From Streptomyces sp. CC0208 (lineage in GTDB: Bacteria; Actinomycetota; Actinomycetes; Streptomycetales; Streptomycetaceae): DNA of 64,000 bases. Of the stretch, positions 36,221-44,261 are shown piece after piece. The stretch covers positions 3,162,001 through 3,226,000 of the forward strand of contig NZ_CP031969.1 in assembly GCF_003443735.1 (NCBI RefSeq), written 5' to 3'. The notes below the pieces were generated by a model. That model did not search any database, was not told where the DNA came from, and worked only from the letters and a program-made list of their open reading frames with translations. A program made the translations under genes and the position numbers. How positions within the stretch are numbered: the stretch's first letter is position 1; each line of letters begins with the position of its first letter.

Positions 36221-36433
36221 TCAGAAGCTGGTGAACTCGGTGCGGGCGGAATCAGTTTTGAGGGCCTCGATGAAGGGGCTGAATGCTCCGGTCGGGACAG
36301 TGAGCGTTGCCCTGGTCGGAGCCTTTGAGTCTCGGATGGATATGTGGGTAGGGCGGGCTGCGATCTCCACGCAGTCGTTGCCCTCACCTCCGCCCGAGTA
36401 GGACGACTTCTTCCACTGATCGGGGGTGGTCAT
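36221..36433 (-). CDS. DUF397 protein
   Basis: This 70-aa protein is a standard DUF397 member: DQWKKSSYSGGGEGNDCVEIA, then HISIRDSKAP and TFSPFIEALK-like ending. In Streptomyces, DUF397 genes sit directly downstream of an XRE/DUF5753 regulator and act as small partner proteins, some antitoxin-like. That regulator is here but truncated. The gene itself looks intact. Confidence 0.9.
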   Translation of the reverse strand: MTTPDQWKKSSYSGGGEGNDCVEIAARPTHISIRDSKAPTRATLTVPTGAFSPFIEALKTDSARTEFTSF

Positions 36434-36440
36434 GGTGTCC

Positions 36441-36808
36441 TCAGAGTTCTTCGGCCAACTGATGGATGAGGTCGCGCGACTGCTCCGGAGGGAGTGACGC
36501 TTCCTTCACCCCAAGGAAGAGCGTTCGAAAATCCTCCAGTTGGGCCGCGGAATCGAGGTACACGGTGCCGTGCGGAGCATCGCGCACCACTGTGTCCAGA
36601 CGGGGCACCGGCCCGCCCAGGTGGACCAGGGCACTGCCGGCCTCGGCGAAGTCGTCCAGAGCGAAGGGAACGACCCGGACCGTGACGTGGTCCACCTCGG
36701 ACATCTCCAGGATGCGGGCCAGTTGGGCTCGGGTCGCGGTGCGCCCCGCGACCTTGATGCGCAGGGCGGCTTCGTGGATCACCGTCTCGTACGGGATGGG
36801 ATCTGGGC
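36441..36808 (-). pseudogene. XRE regulator remnant: DUF5753 only
   Basis: The frame encodes PDPIPYETVIHEAALRIKVAGRTATRAQLARILEMSEVDHVTVRVVPF, then PVPRLDTVVRDAPHGTVYLDS, the C-terminal ligand-binding DUF5753 domain. The entire N-terminal helix-turn-helix and about half of DUF5753 (roughly 160 residues) are missing; an in-frame stop lies at about 36823. GTG 36782 could start a 113-aa remnant. Broken at the same point as the divergent ATPase remnant. Confidence 0.8.
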
Positions 36809-36817
36809 CGTCGATGA

Positions 36818-37165
36818 CACATCAGCCGCCGCACCCTCCGCTTGATCCTGACGATGCACGGATTGATCCGCATGGTCGACAGCGCGGAACTGCTCGCGGC
36901 CGAGCTGGTCTCCAACGCCGTACGCCACACAAAGGGACCCGCTGCCCTCAGGGTGCGGTTGTCGGCGGCCGTACTGCGTATCGGAGCGTGGGACGCCGAC
37001 CCCGAACCTCCTGAGCCACCAAAGGAGTTGGACCCTCTCGGAGAGACAGAGCAAGGGAGAGGCCTGGCGCTCGTGCGTGCCAGTGCCGACCTATGGGGTT
37101 GGCAGCCGTTGGCGAGGAGAGGCAACCGGGGCAAGTATGTGTGGTTCGAACTGGCCGCAACCTAG
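36818..37165 (+). pseudogene. ATP-binding anti-sigma-type protein, 5' truncated
   Basis: The frame begins HISRRTLRLILTMHGLIRMVDSAELLAAELVSNAVRHT and contains the HATPase N-box, GAWDADPEPPEP (G1) and GRGLALVRASADLWGW (G2). Full-length homologues have about 20-30 more N-terminal residues. A TGA at 36815-36817 precedes the frame. A TTG at 36842 could allow a 107-aa protein. The last domain parts are intact, so residual activity is possible if expressed. Confidence 0.72.
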
Positions 37166-37343
37166 CCAGGTGAAGGTGCGACATGAGGTCGCGCGTGTGG
37201 AGTGGACGCTCCCGACGCCGCCACAGCCGCCACAGCCGCCACCGCGTGACTCTGCGACGACAGCGCTCCCTCGGCAGGGTCCGGGGGGCCTGTTCGACCC
37301 CACCGACGCCGCAGACTGCGGCACCGGACTCCTCAACAGTCGA

Positions 37344-37904
37344 TCAGCAGCCGTCCGCTTTCGCGGCTGCACCGAGAAACGCCCTTGTGAACTTGGTGAG
37401 CTTCGTTTGAGCTTCCTGCCAGTTATGGGGATTTCCAACACCAACTGTCAGGGCGTAGGTTCGAGCTTCCTCGCCCTCGACATCCGACGGGACCCCTGAA
37501 CAATCCGCTACACCTACGGCATGGCCCCTGTACGTGGCGATGCGGCCGGAAGAGGAAACGGTGATCTCCTTGGCCTGGCTGCCAGGGACGGTCTTTGCGA
37601 GTACGTCTCGGGCGGCCAGCTTCTCCTGGTAGCGCTGGTCCGAGAGACTGAGCACGGTGTTTCCGTCCACCAGGTATGAACAAGACGACTGGTCTTGGCC
37701 ATCCGTGAGAGCACCACCTGTCTGCGTCAGATCCTTCCCAGGAGGGAAGAGCGGTTCAATCACGGTACGGGTGACTGGAACTCCGCAGAGGCTCTTCGGC
37801 AAGTCGTACTGCACCGTCTGCTCGGCGGAACAACCGCACAGAAGCGCCAGCACCGCCAAAAGTGCCCACGTCGGCCGCTTCGGAATCCGCTGAAGGTCAT
37901 CCAT
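37344..37904 (-). CDS. Secreted lipoprotein, type VII island-associated
   Basis: This 186-aa protein has a signal peptide and lipobox (LLAVLALLCGCS, Cys near residue 25), then a soluble region with two further conserved Cys (SLCGVPV, SSCSYL, ADCSGV, ADGC). ATG 37904 overlaps the stop of the preceding 755-aa gene by 8 bp, so they are co-translated. It could tether the larger protein to the membrane or act as immunity; neither is shown. Confidence 0.75.
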   Translation of the reverse strand: MDDLQRIPKRPTWALLAVLALLCGCSAEQTVQYDLPKSLCGVPVTRTVIEPLFPPGKDLTQTGGALTDGQDQSSCSYLVDGNTVLSLSDQRYQEKLAARDVLAKTVPGSQAKEITVSSSGRIATYRGHAVGVADCSGVPSDVEGEEARTYALTVGVGNPHNWQEAQTKLTKFTRAFLGAAAKADGC

Positions 37905-40164
37905 GGTGCGCGTCCTCCCACTTGGCTCCGGCAGCATGACTCTGGAAGGCCTCGCCAGCTACCGCATTCTTGATGTCGCGCACGGTGTCAGCGTTGTGAT
38001 TACCGCGCTGTGCCGCTTGCTCGACAGCAGCCTGAGCCGCCCGCTGCACCTGAGTGCTGCCGTTGGTGTAGTCCCGGCTTGCCTCATCCTGTGCCTGAGA
38101 TGTGGTGTCCCGCTGGATGCTCTCCAACACACTCGATTGAATGTCCTCGATCGCCCAACCTACGACGTCGCCGGCCACGGGAACCTTGATGGCACCTGTG
38201 GCCATGCCCAAGCCGCGGCCAACCCACTTGCTGGTGGTCTCGGCCGACTCATTGAAATCCGCGTCTTTCTCCCGGTGGGTTGAGAAGATCGCGTCCGCGC
38301 GGGCCTCGCTCATAATGCCTGCAATGGTGGCACCGGGGCGGACGGCGCTGGAGGCCCTCTCTTGGGCGGACACAGTGGAGTCCGTCTTGTCGTTCATGGC
38401 CCGGTCGACCTCAGCCGTGGTGTACGCCTGTTGTGATGCTGTGATCGCAGCATAGGCATCGGGATCCTGACCGACCTGGGAGAGGAACGCCTCGGTGTGC
38501 GCAGGGTCGAGCTGTGCGGGAGTACCGAAGACCGGCAGGCTCTCCTGACTGGACACGGCGCGCTGAACGTCTCCCATGTACTCCGCAGCGATGTTGCCCA
38601 AGCTGTCACGCGTGGCCTCGTACGGAGCTCCCTCTTTGCCATTGAGGAGTTCGGAGCCTCCCTCACCACCGAACTTGTCCACGATCTGGTGTGCCAGGGC
38701 AGCCTGGGCATCCGAATGCAGGACGGAGTCGGCGTTGGGGTCACCATCCCAAGAGCGACCGGTGGTTGCTGCTTCGAGGGCGTGTCCCAGGGAGTCCGGG
38801 AAGTCGTTCATGGACTTCTTCGCGGCGTCCGGGTCGTGCCCGGTGATGTCGGGGAAGGAGTCGTAGTCCTTGTTGACCAGGTAGTCCAGGTAGCTGTTGG
38901 CGCCGTCGATGTTGGCAAGCTCGCCCTTGTGAGCACCGTCCTCGGCGTACTTCTCCATGGGTGGCGTGAAGTAGTCGGTGGCCGCCTGCGGGCTGTGCCC
39001 CAACGCTTCCAGGACGCTGTTCATCGGGTCGTAGCCGGCGCCGTTCTTGCCCGAGGGATTGAAGCCGTACTCCGGGCCTCCGAAATCGGACTTGGTTCCG
39101 GCGAAGAAGTGCGGATCCCTGGCGTGGAGTTGGGTGACGTGCTCCGCGATCGGAGTGAGGAAGGAGGAGTCGTAATTGCCGTAGCGGAGGATGCCGCCGA
39201 GGAGCTGGTAGCCGTAGGGGCCCTCGCGCATGCTGTCCGGGTACAGCGGGATGTGCTGGGTGCCGAGTTTGCGTAGCTCGGCGGTCCAATGCTCGTCCAG
39301 GTGCGGCTTGTTGGCCGAGCTCGTGGCGGTGGCCAGGTTGTTGCCCATGTTGCGCTGCAACTGCTGGAGCGATGCCTTGCGTTCGTCGCTCGCGTCGGCG
39401 GTCTGAAGGGCGAGCTGGCCGTAGAGCTGAAGGGTGCCCTTCTGGCCGAGCTGCTTGTAGAAGGTGGTGGAGAACTCCGCGTCGCCCTGGTTGGACTTGA
39501 GCAGGTGGTTGAGCTCGGTGAGCTCCTTGTCGGTGAGCTTGTCGCCCTTCTTCATCAGCTCGGCCGCGTGGGTGGCGTCAGCTGAGTCCAGGGACATGAC
39601 GACCTTCGAGTTGAAGTTGTCCGTGTAGGCGCCGAGGTCGCGGCGCAGGGCCCAGCAGGCGGTCTCGTCGGCGTCGGCGGCCTGTTGGAGGACGGCTTCG
39701 ATACGGCGGGCGAAGGCGTCGCAGGCCTGTTGCTGTTCGCGGATGAGGGCCTGGCCGTCGGGGTCGTGGTGGGCCCAGGTCTGCTGGTTGGCGTCGTTGC
39801 GCGGGGTGACGACACCGGTGGCGCTGACGTGCAACTCCTGCTTCGGTGCTGCGACTTCGGCGAGGTGGTGGAGGTCGTCCTTGGTCTTCTTCAGGGCGTC
39901 ATGGAGTGAGGAGAGGACCCCTGCGATCCCCTCCGCCTCCTTCTGGGCGTCCGCGAACTCCTGCTGAGCGGCACGTACGTCGCTGTCCGCCTTCGCCGCC
40001 GTCAGGACCGGCTGGTGCCAGCCGGCCTGCTTGAAAGGCGCCGCGACCTCGTCGCCGTATGCCGTGTGCAGGTCCTTGAACTTGGTGGCCGTCTCCCGCC
40101 AGCGGTCGGCGGCCGCTTTGAGGTTGCTGAGGTTGAGGTGGTACAGCTGCTCGTACGTCGGCAT
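37897..40164 (-). CDS. 755-aa helical WXG-type protein (DUF6571-like)
   Basis: The protein begins with MPTYEQLYHLNLSNLKAAADRWRETATKFKDLHTAYGDEVAAPFKQAGW, a WXG-like helical start (WHQPV), followed by coiled coil to about 150. Large central region contains LRRDLGAYTDNFNSKVVMSLDSADATHAAELMKKGDKLT and KSDFGGPEYGFNPSGKNGAGYDPMNSVLEALG, resembling DUF6571 proteins of Streptomyces. A short Gly/Ala hydrophobic stretch (WVGRGLGMATGAIKVPVAGDVVGWA) near 660 is followed by a helical tail. No toxin motif recognised. Probably exported by an ESX system; function unknown. Confidence 0.72.
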   Translation of the reverse strand: MPTYEQLYHLNLSNLKAAADRWRETATKFKDLHTAYGDEVAAPFKQAGWHQPVLTAAKADSDVRAAQQEFADAQKEAEGIAGVLSSLHDALKKTKDDLHHLAEVAAPKQELHVSATGVVTPRNDANQQTWAHHDPDGQALIREQQQACDAFARRIEAVLQQAADADETACWALRRDLGAYTDNFNSKVVMSLDSADATHAAELMKKGDKLTDKELTELNHLLKSNQGDAEFSTTFYKQLGQKGTLQLYGQLALQTADASDERKASLQQLQRNMGNNLATATSSANKPHLDEHWTAELRKLGTQHIPLYPDSMREGPYGYQLLGGILRYGNYDSSFLTPIAEHVTQLHARDPHFFAGTKSDFGGPEYGFNPSGKNGAGYDPMNSVLEALGHSPQAATDYFTPPMEKYAEDGAHKGELANIDGANSYLDYLVNKDYDSFPDITGHDPDAAKKSMNDFPDSLGHALEAATTGRSWDGDPNADSVLHSDAQAALAHQIVDKFGGEGGSELLNGKEGAPYEATRDSLGNIAAEYMGDVQRAVSSQESLPVFGTPAQLDPAHTEAFLSQVGQDPDAYAAITASQQAYTTAEVDRAMNDKTDSTVSAQERASSAVRPGATIAGIMSEARADAIFSTHREKDADFNESAETTSKWVGRGLGMATGAIKVPVAGDVVGWAIEDIQSSVLESIQRDTTSQAQDEASRDYTNGSTQVQRAAQAAVEQAAQRGNHNADTVRDIKNAVAGEAFQSHAAGAKWEDAHHG

Positions 40165-40226
40165 GGCTGTGGTGGGTCCCCGTGGTGTGGTGATTGCGCG
40201 GTGGGCGATGGTGGGGTCGGGCCGGA

Positions 40227-40565
40227 TCAGCCGAACGGCGACGGCTCACCCGAGAGGGAGCGCATCGTCTGCGTGTTCGTCGTCTCGGTGCTCTGGTAGA
40301 GCAGGCCCGAGCCGCCGCACTGGCGGGAGAGGCTCTCGCACGTGGACGCGAGCGCCGAGACCTGGCTCGACCAGGTCTCCGCCAGGCCGCTGAGTGCTCC
40401 GCCGAGGCCACCGTCCCAGTTGCCGCTGCCGAAGTCCTTGGACGCCGAGCGGGTCTCGTCCACCGGGTGAGTTCCCGTGCTCCGCGTCCGTCCCGCCATC
40501 TCCTGCGCGCCGGTGCCCGCACGGTTCAGGGCTGCCGGATCCTCGATGTCCGTTCCGCTCGACAC
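40227..40565 (-). CDS. Small ESX-like helper protein
   Basis: This 112-aa protein starts at GTG 40565 with GGGGGA upstream. It lacks a signal peptide; helical region GLAETWSSQVSALASTCESLSRQCGGSGLLYQST may form a hairpin with the 755-aa protein. Gene order (small helper, large helical protein, lipoprotein) recurs near Streptomyces type VII loci. Function unproven. Confidence 0.65.
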   Translation of the reverse strand: MSSGTDIEDPAALNRAGTGAQEMAGRTRSTGTHPVDETRSASKDFGSGNWDGGLGGALSGLAETWSSQVSALASTCESLSRQCGGSGLLYQSTETTNTQTMRSLSGEPSPFG

Positions 40566-40798
40566 GCCGCGTCCCCCATGTTCGTTTCCGCCCCTTTGTC
40601 GGCCGGAACTTTCGATCGCGAATTATCAGTGGTGAGAAAGCGAAAGTTATCATCGCGGCACACTGCCTCCCCGGGGCGTCGCTTGGTTCTCGCCACTGGC
40701 GGCACCAGAGGGGAGAGGCCCCCGCCATTGCTCTCGCACACGCGTCCATCGGACAGTGCCGGGTGGACGGATCACCGCCGTGCCCCGGTCCGGGCCGG
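40566..40798. other. Gap with no supported gene before the PIN remnant
   Basis: AT-richer than surroundings (for example 40610-40660). Probable promoter region of the 40565 gene; no ORF of known family. Confidence 0.4.
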
Positions 40799-40924
40799 GT
40801 GATGGGCCGCCCGGCCCGGTCCGCGACGGCTCTGGGTTACGCCGGCCCGCGCATCGTGGTGACCTCCGACGTGGACGACATGACCAGGCTCTGTGGAGAC
40901 CAGGTCGTCTCGGTCGGTGTCTGA
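40799..40924 (+). pseudogene. C-terminal remnant of a PIN-domain (VapC-like) toxin
   Basis: From GTG 40799 the frame ends with YAGPRIVVTSDVDDMTRLCGDQVVSVGV and a stop. The motif VTSDxDDMxRLxGDxVxVxxV is the last strand-helix-strand of VapC-type PIN domains, including one catalytic Asp pair. The rest of the domain and any antitoxin are missing in the same frame upstream. Likely the scar of a deleted vapBC pair; short length keeps confidence moderate. Confidence 0.5.
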
Positions 40925-40955
40925 CTCCTGCCCCGAGCGCGGGGCGACGGCGTCC

Positions 40956-41948
40956 TCACAGCGGCAGACCGTGCAGGACGTCCGTCACCCGGGTGGGGTC
41001 CGAGGGGCCCAGATGACCCGCGTTCGGGAAGTCGCGGACCGTGAAGCGGTTGTGCGGGGTGAGTTCGTCGGCCTCCGCGATCATGCGGTCCTGGAGTTGC
41101 GTGGCCACGGTCCTGTCCTTGCCGAAGCGCAGATAGGTGCGCGGGACGCGGCCCCAGGTCGCCGCTCGGCCCACCGCCCGGTCCGCGTACGCCGTCATCG
41201 ACTCGTCCGTCTGCATGCCCTCCAGCACGCGCAGGAACTCGGCGTCCGTACGGTCCGCGCAGATCATCTCCTTGAAGGCGGCCAGCTCGCGGCGGTCAGA
41301 CGTACGCCAGTTGAGGCGCAGCACCCCCAGTTCCTCCGGGTCGCCGACCTGGTGCAACGGGTTGAGGGCGTGCTGCCCCTCCGGGGAGGACGCGCAGTCC
41401 ATCAGGGACGGCATGGTGCGGCTCGGGCAGAAGGCCGCCATGTAGCAGATGTGGGAGAGGAGTTCGGGTACGGCGTCGGCGACCCGGCTCACCGAGAGGC
41501 CGCCCATGCTGTGGCCCACGAGGACGACGGGGCCGCCGAGGCGGGCGGCGCGGCGGACCGTGCCGGTGACGCGGCGCTCGAAGTCGTCGAGGGTGAGGGC
41601 GGCGACCGGCGAGGGCTCGGTCGCCAGGGCACGTAAGTCCTGTGCCTGGTAGGCCTTCGGAATGAACTTCTCCGTACCGTGCAGGGGTTGGTCCACGGCG
41701 ACGACCCGATGCCCGCGCAGGGCGAGCTCCCTGCCGATCGCCGTCCAGAACGCGGCCGCGCTGTGCGTGCCGTGGACGAGGACGTAGGTGCGCACCCCGT
41801 GGGTGCCGGTCGCCCGCGCCGTTCCCGCGCCGACGCTCGCGGCGAGCGCGGCGCCGCCCGCTGTCGCGGCGAGTCCACGCAGTGCCGTACGCCGTGAAGG
41901 CCCGCTGGACCGGGGGATGTTGTCGGTGCTCTTCTCGTTGTCAGCCAT
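40956..41948 (-). CDS. Tat-exported alpha/beta hydrolase
   Basis: The 330-aa protein begins with a Tat signal (SRRTALRGLAATAGGAALAAS, twin-Arg), then an alpha/beta hydrolase fold: YVLVHGTHSAAAFW, VVAVDQPLHG, VLVGHSMGGLSVSRVA (nucleophile Ser), and a late DFPNAGHLG with catalytic His. It should act outside the membrane. Closest by feel to secreted esterases/thioesterases; substrate unknown. Convergent with the island's PIN remnant. Confidence 0.85.
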   Translation of the reverse strand: MADNEKSTDNIPRSSGPSRRTALRGLAATAGGAALAASVGAGTARATGTHGVRTYVLVHGTHSAAAFWTAIGRELALRGHRVVAVDQPLHGTEKFIPKAYQAQDLRALATEPSPVAALTLDDFERRVTGTVRRAARLGGPVVLVGHSMGGLSVSRVADAVPELLSHICYMAAFCPSRTMPSLMDCASSPEGQHALNPLHQVGDPEELGVLRLNWRTSDRRELAAFKEMICADRTDAEFLRVLEGMQTDESMTAYADRAVGRAATWGRVPRTYLRFGKDRTVATQLQDRMIAEADELTPHNRFTVRDFPNAGHLGPSDPTRVTDVLHGLPL

Positions 41949-42126
41949 GCGACGACCCTACGAACGCGTCAGGCGCCCCACGATGGCTCTGCACACCCGG
42001 TCGGGGGTGTACTTGCCGACACCTCTGAGCAGGAGCGCGCCTCGCCCCCCTCCCGTGGCGGGATCGGCTTCCTTCCCCTCACCGAGGAGTGTCATGACCC
42101 GCACCCCACCTGGTGAGGTCGGTCGG

Positions 42127-42771
42127 TCAGTTCTCCCCTCGGGGGAACGACACCTCCACCCGGCGGTTCTTCTTGCGGCCCGCTTCCGTGGCGTTGGAGG
42201 CGATGGGGAAGTCCTCGGAGTAGCCGCGGACCTCGTAGGTGATGCCCGAGTCCTTCAACTCCTGGTCCAGGACGTCCTGTACGGCGTTGGCGCGCTGGCG
42301 GGAGAGGGTGCGGCCGTGGGCGTAGCTGCCCAGGTTGTCGGTGAAGCCGAAGACGCGGATCCGGGTGGCGTTCTGGTTCTTGATCTCCGCCGCGATCGCG
42401 GAGATACGGGCCCTCGCGTCGCCGTTCAGCTTCGCGCTGTCCTTGCCGAACAGGACCTCTGCCTGGAGGGCGAACTTCACGTCCGCGTTGGTGTCCTCGC
42501 GCCGTTCGTCGCCGGTCTGGTCCTCCACGACCTGCTTGATGTCCAGGACCTTCGGTTCGGCAAGGGTGGCGCCTTCCGGGAGCTTCAGGTCCGGGTCGTT
42601 GGGGTCCACTTCGACGGGTGCGGTGGCGGAGGGTTCGGTGCCGGGCGGGTAGCTGGGGTCGCCGTCGTCCGCGTGGGCGGGGGTGAGGGTCAGGGCCGCC
42701 ATGAGCGAGGCGACCGTGATGGCCAGGGCCAGGCGGGGTGGGGTTCGGGTGGCGGTCATGGTGGGCGTCAT
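42127..42771 (-). CDS. OmpA-family secreted peptidoglycan-binding protein
   Basis: This 214-aa protein has a signal peptide (ALTLTPAHA, about 1-35), a linker, and an OmpA_C-like domain (VLFGKDSAKLNGDARARISAIAAEIKNQNATRIRVFGFTDNLGSYAHGRTLSRQRANAVQDVL), with the peptidoglycan-binding Asp/Arg pair. Such domains anchor assemblies to the cell wall. ATG 42771 overlaps the lipoprotein stop by 4 bp. At the end of a Tad operon in a Gram-positive, it may be a wall-binding partner of the pilus. Confidence 0.88.
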   Translation of the reverse strand: MTPTMTATRTPPRLALAITVASLMAALTLTPAHADDGDPSYPPGTEPSATAPVEVDPNDPDLKLPEGATLAEPKVLDIKQVVEDQTGDERREDTNADVKFALQAEVLFGKDSAKLNGDARARISAIAAEIKNQNATRIRVFGFTDNLGSYAHGRTLSRQRANAVQDVLDQELKDSGITYEVRGYSEDFPIASNATEAGRKKNRRVEVSFPRGEN

Positions 42772-43352
42772 CCGGAGATCTGGATGGGAGCGGAGGCGAA
42801 GGTGGGGAGCTGGAAGGCCACCTCCGTGGTGCCTTCGGGTGGTGCCGGGAACTGCATGAACACGGCCAGGCTTTCGCCGGCCTTGAGGCTCGAGAAGCCC
42901 GTGGTGGTCAGCGGACGGCCGTCGGTGTCCCGGAGCACGTAGTACCGCTTCTTGCCCTTCGAGTCGACAAGCGTGGCACCGCCCAGCGACCGGCCGTTCC
43001 GGACGATCTCGGTCTCGTCGCCCCGCACCGCCGCGGGAACGACCACGCTCTTGTCGCTGTCGTTCTTCAGGTTCCCGTTCACGGTGACGAAGCCCCCGGC
43101 GTCCCGTTGGGCGGACGTGATCTGGAGCAACAGCCCGTCCTGACCCTTCAGTTCGGCCAGGGGCACGTCCGACTGCCCCTCCTGGGTACTGGGCTGGGAG
43201 CCGTCTCCCCGGGAGGCGGAAGCCGAAGCCTCGGGCTTCTTGTCGTCGCCGCCTCCTCCACCACAGCCGGCCACACCGACGGCCAGTCCGGCCGCGACCG
43301 TCAGTGCGACGATCCCCCTGCGGGCCCTCGCCGTGAACCGAATGCTCATCAC
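42768..43352 (-). CDS. Tad-operon lipoprotein
   Basis: This 194-aa protein has a signal peptide with lipobox VAGVAGC-like (Cys at about 30), a Gly/Ser/Lys linker and a folded domain (GLLLQITSAQRDAGGFVTVNGNLKNDSDKSVVVP; SSLKAGESLAVFMQFPAP) with an immunoglobulin-like feel. It precedes the OmpA protein with a 4-bp overlap and belongs to the tad operon by orientation. Function unknown. Confidence 0.82.
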   Translation of the reverse strand: MMSIRFTARARRGIVALTVAAGLAVGVAGCGGGGGDDKKPEASASASRGDGSQPSTQEGQSDVPLAELKGQDGLLLQITSAQRDAGGFVTVNGNLKNDSDKSVVVPAAVRGDETEIVRNGRSLGGATLVDSKGKKRYYVLRDTDGRPLTTTGFSSLKAGESLAVFMQFPAPPEGTTEVAFQLPTFASAPIQISG

Positions 43353-43385
43353 TCTGCTTCCTTCGTCGCTGGTGTCGTCAGCTTG

Positions 43386-43991
43386 TCAGTCCGCCAGGTG
43401 GACGTCGAAGAGATCCTCGGGTTTCGGGAGATTCGTGAGATCCGTCGGGTCCAAGGGCCATTCGACTCCGTCATCGCACGTGAGCTTTGGGAGCACGTCC
43501 GGGTCGGCACCCGCTCCGGGCAGCTCGAACTCGCAGCGCGGCTCGATCACGGCGCGGGCGCGCTCGGTCGAATGCTGGCCCTCGGTGCCGGGGACGATGG
43601 AGTCGCCGACGCTCTGGTTGGTCGTGGCCTCGACTTCGTAGCCCGGGAGCACCCACTCCGGGTGCGCCTCGCACTGCACGCTCGCGTCGTTCTGCGCGGC
43701 CAGTTGGGCCGCCCGGGCACACCCCCCGAACAGCACTCCCTCGCCGTCGAAGATGTCATGCCACTTGGTGGGGTCGAGTATGTTCTCCACCCACTCGTCG
43801 GTGATCTTGTCCCGGGTGTCCAGGGCCGCCGCCAGTGCCGCCGCGTCGGCCGCCGTCTGGGCGCTGTTGCGGTTGGCCGCGGCCTGACCGACCGCGAGAT
43901 AGGCGAACGCAAGCAGGAGCAGGCCCCCCACCACCGTGATGTAGATGGGGAAGGCCTGCCCTGCGTCGCTGTGCGAGTAGAAGCGGTTCAG
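43386..43991 (-). CDS. TadE/TadG-like pilus assembly protein, CTG start
   Basis: The 201-aa protein has an N-terminal membrane segment right after the prepilin-like DAGQAFPIYITVVGGLLLLAFAYLAVGQAAANRNSAQTAADAAALAAALDTRD, typical of TadG-like proteins. No ATG, GTG or TTG in frame precedes it; CTG 43991 overlaps the stop of the Flp gene (CTGA), mimicking the usual ATGA coupling. Position 5 after Gly is Ile, not the Glu of TadE prepilins. The rest is extracytoplasmic. Confidence 0.72.
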   Translation of the reverse strand: MNRFYSHSDAGQAFPIYITVVGGLLLLAFAYLAVGQAAANRNSAQTAADAAALAAALDTRDKITDEWVENILDPTKWHDIFDGEGVLFGGCARAAQLAAQNDASVQCEAHPEWVLPGYEVEATTNQSVGDSIVPGTEGQHSTERARAVIEPRCEFELPGAGADPDVLPKLTCDDGVEWPLDPTDLTNLPKPEDLFDVHLAD

Positions 43992-44149
43992 CCGCCCGTG
44001 ACGTTGGCGATCTGCTCGGTGATCGCGTCGTAGATCGTGTTGCCGATGTCCGTCCCCGTGATCGCCAGCACGATCGCCACCACCACCGCGATGATGCCCA
44101 GGTACTCGACCGCGGTCTGACCCTTGTCGTCGTTGAACCGGTTGCTCAT
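43988..44149 (-). CDS. Flp-type pilin
   Basis: This 53-aa pilin has the short basic leader and class IVb cleavage site: KGQTAVEYLGIIAVVVAIVLAITG with cleavage after Gly and Glu at +5. After processing by a prepilin peptidase (not seen in this window) it would build the Tad/Flp fibre. It overlaps the following TadG-like gene. ATG 44149; MSNRFNDDKG leader. Confidence 0.88.
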   Translation of the reverse strand: MSNRFNDDKGQTAVEYLGIIAVVVAIVLAITGTDIGNTIYDAITEQIANVTGG

Positions 44150-44261
44150 CGTGAGACCCTTCGGTGTCGCCGCCATCGGCCACCGGAGCGTAGGCCCGCC
44201 CATCCCGGTCGGCGCAGGGTCCCTGGGCCCAAATCCGGGCCCAACCTCGCATCGGCACGGC

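Noticed and set aside
36441..36782. Intact 113-aa regulator
   Set aside because: It lacks the helix-turn-helix and half of DUF5753, so it is listed as a remnant.
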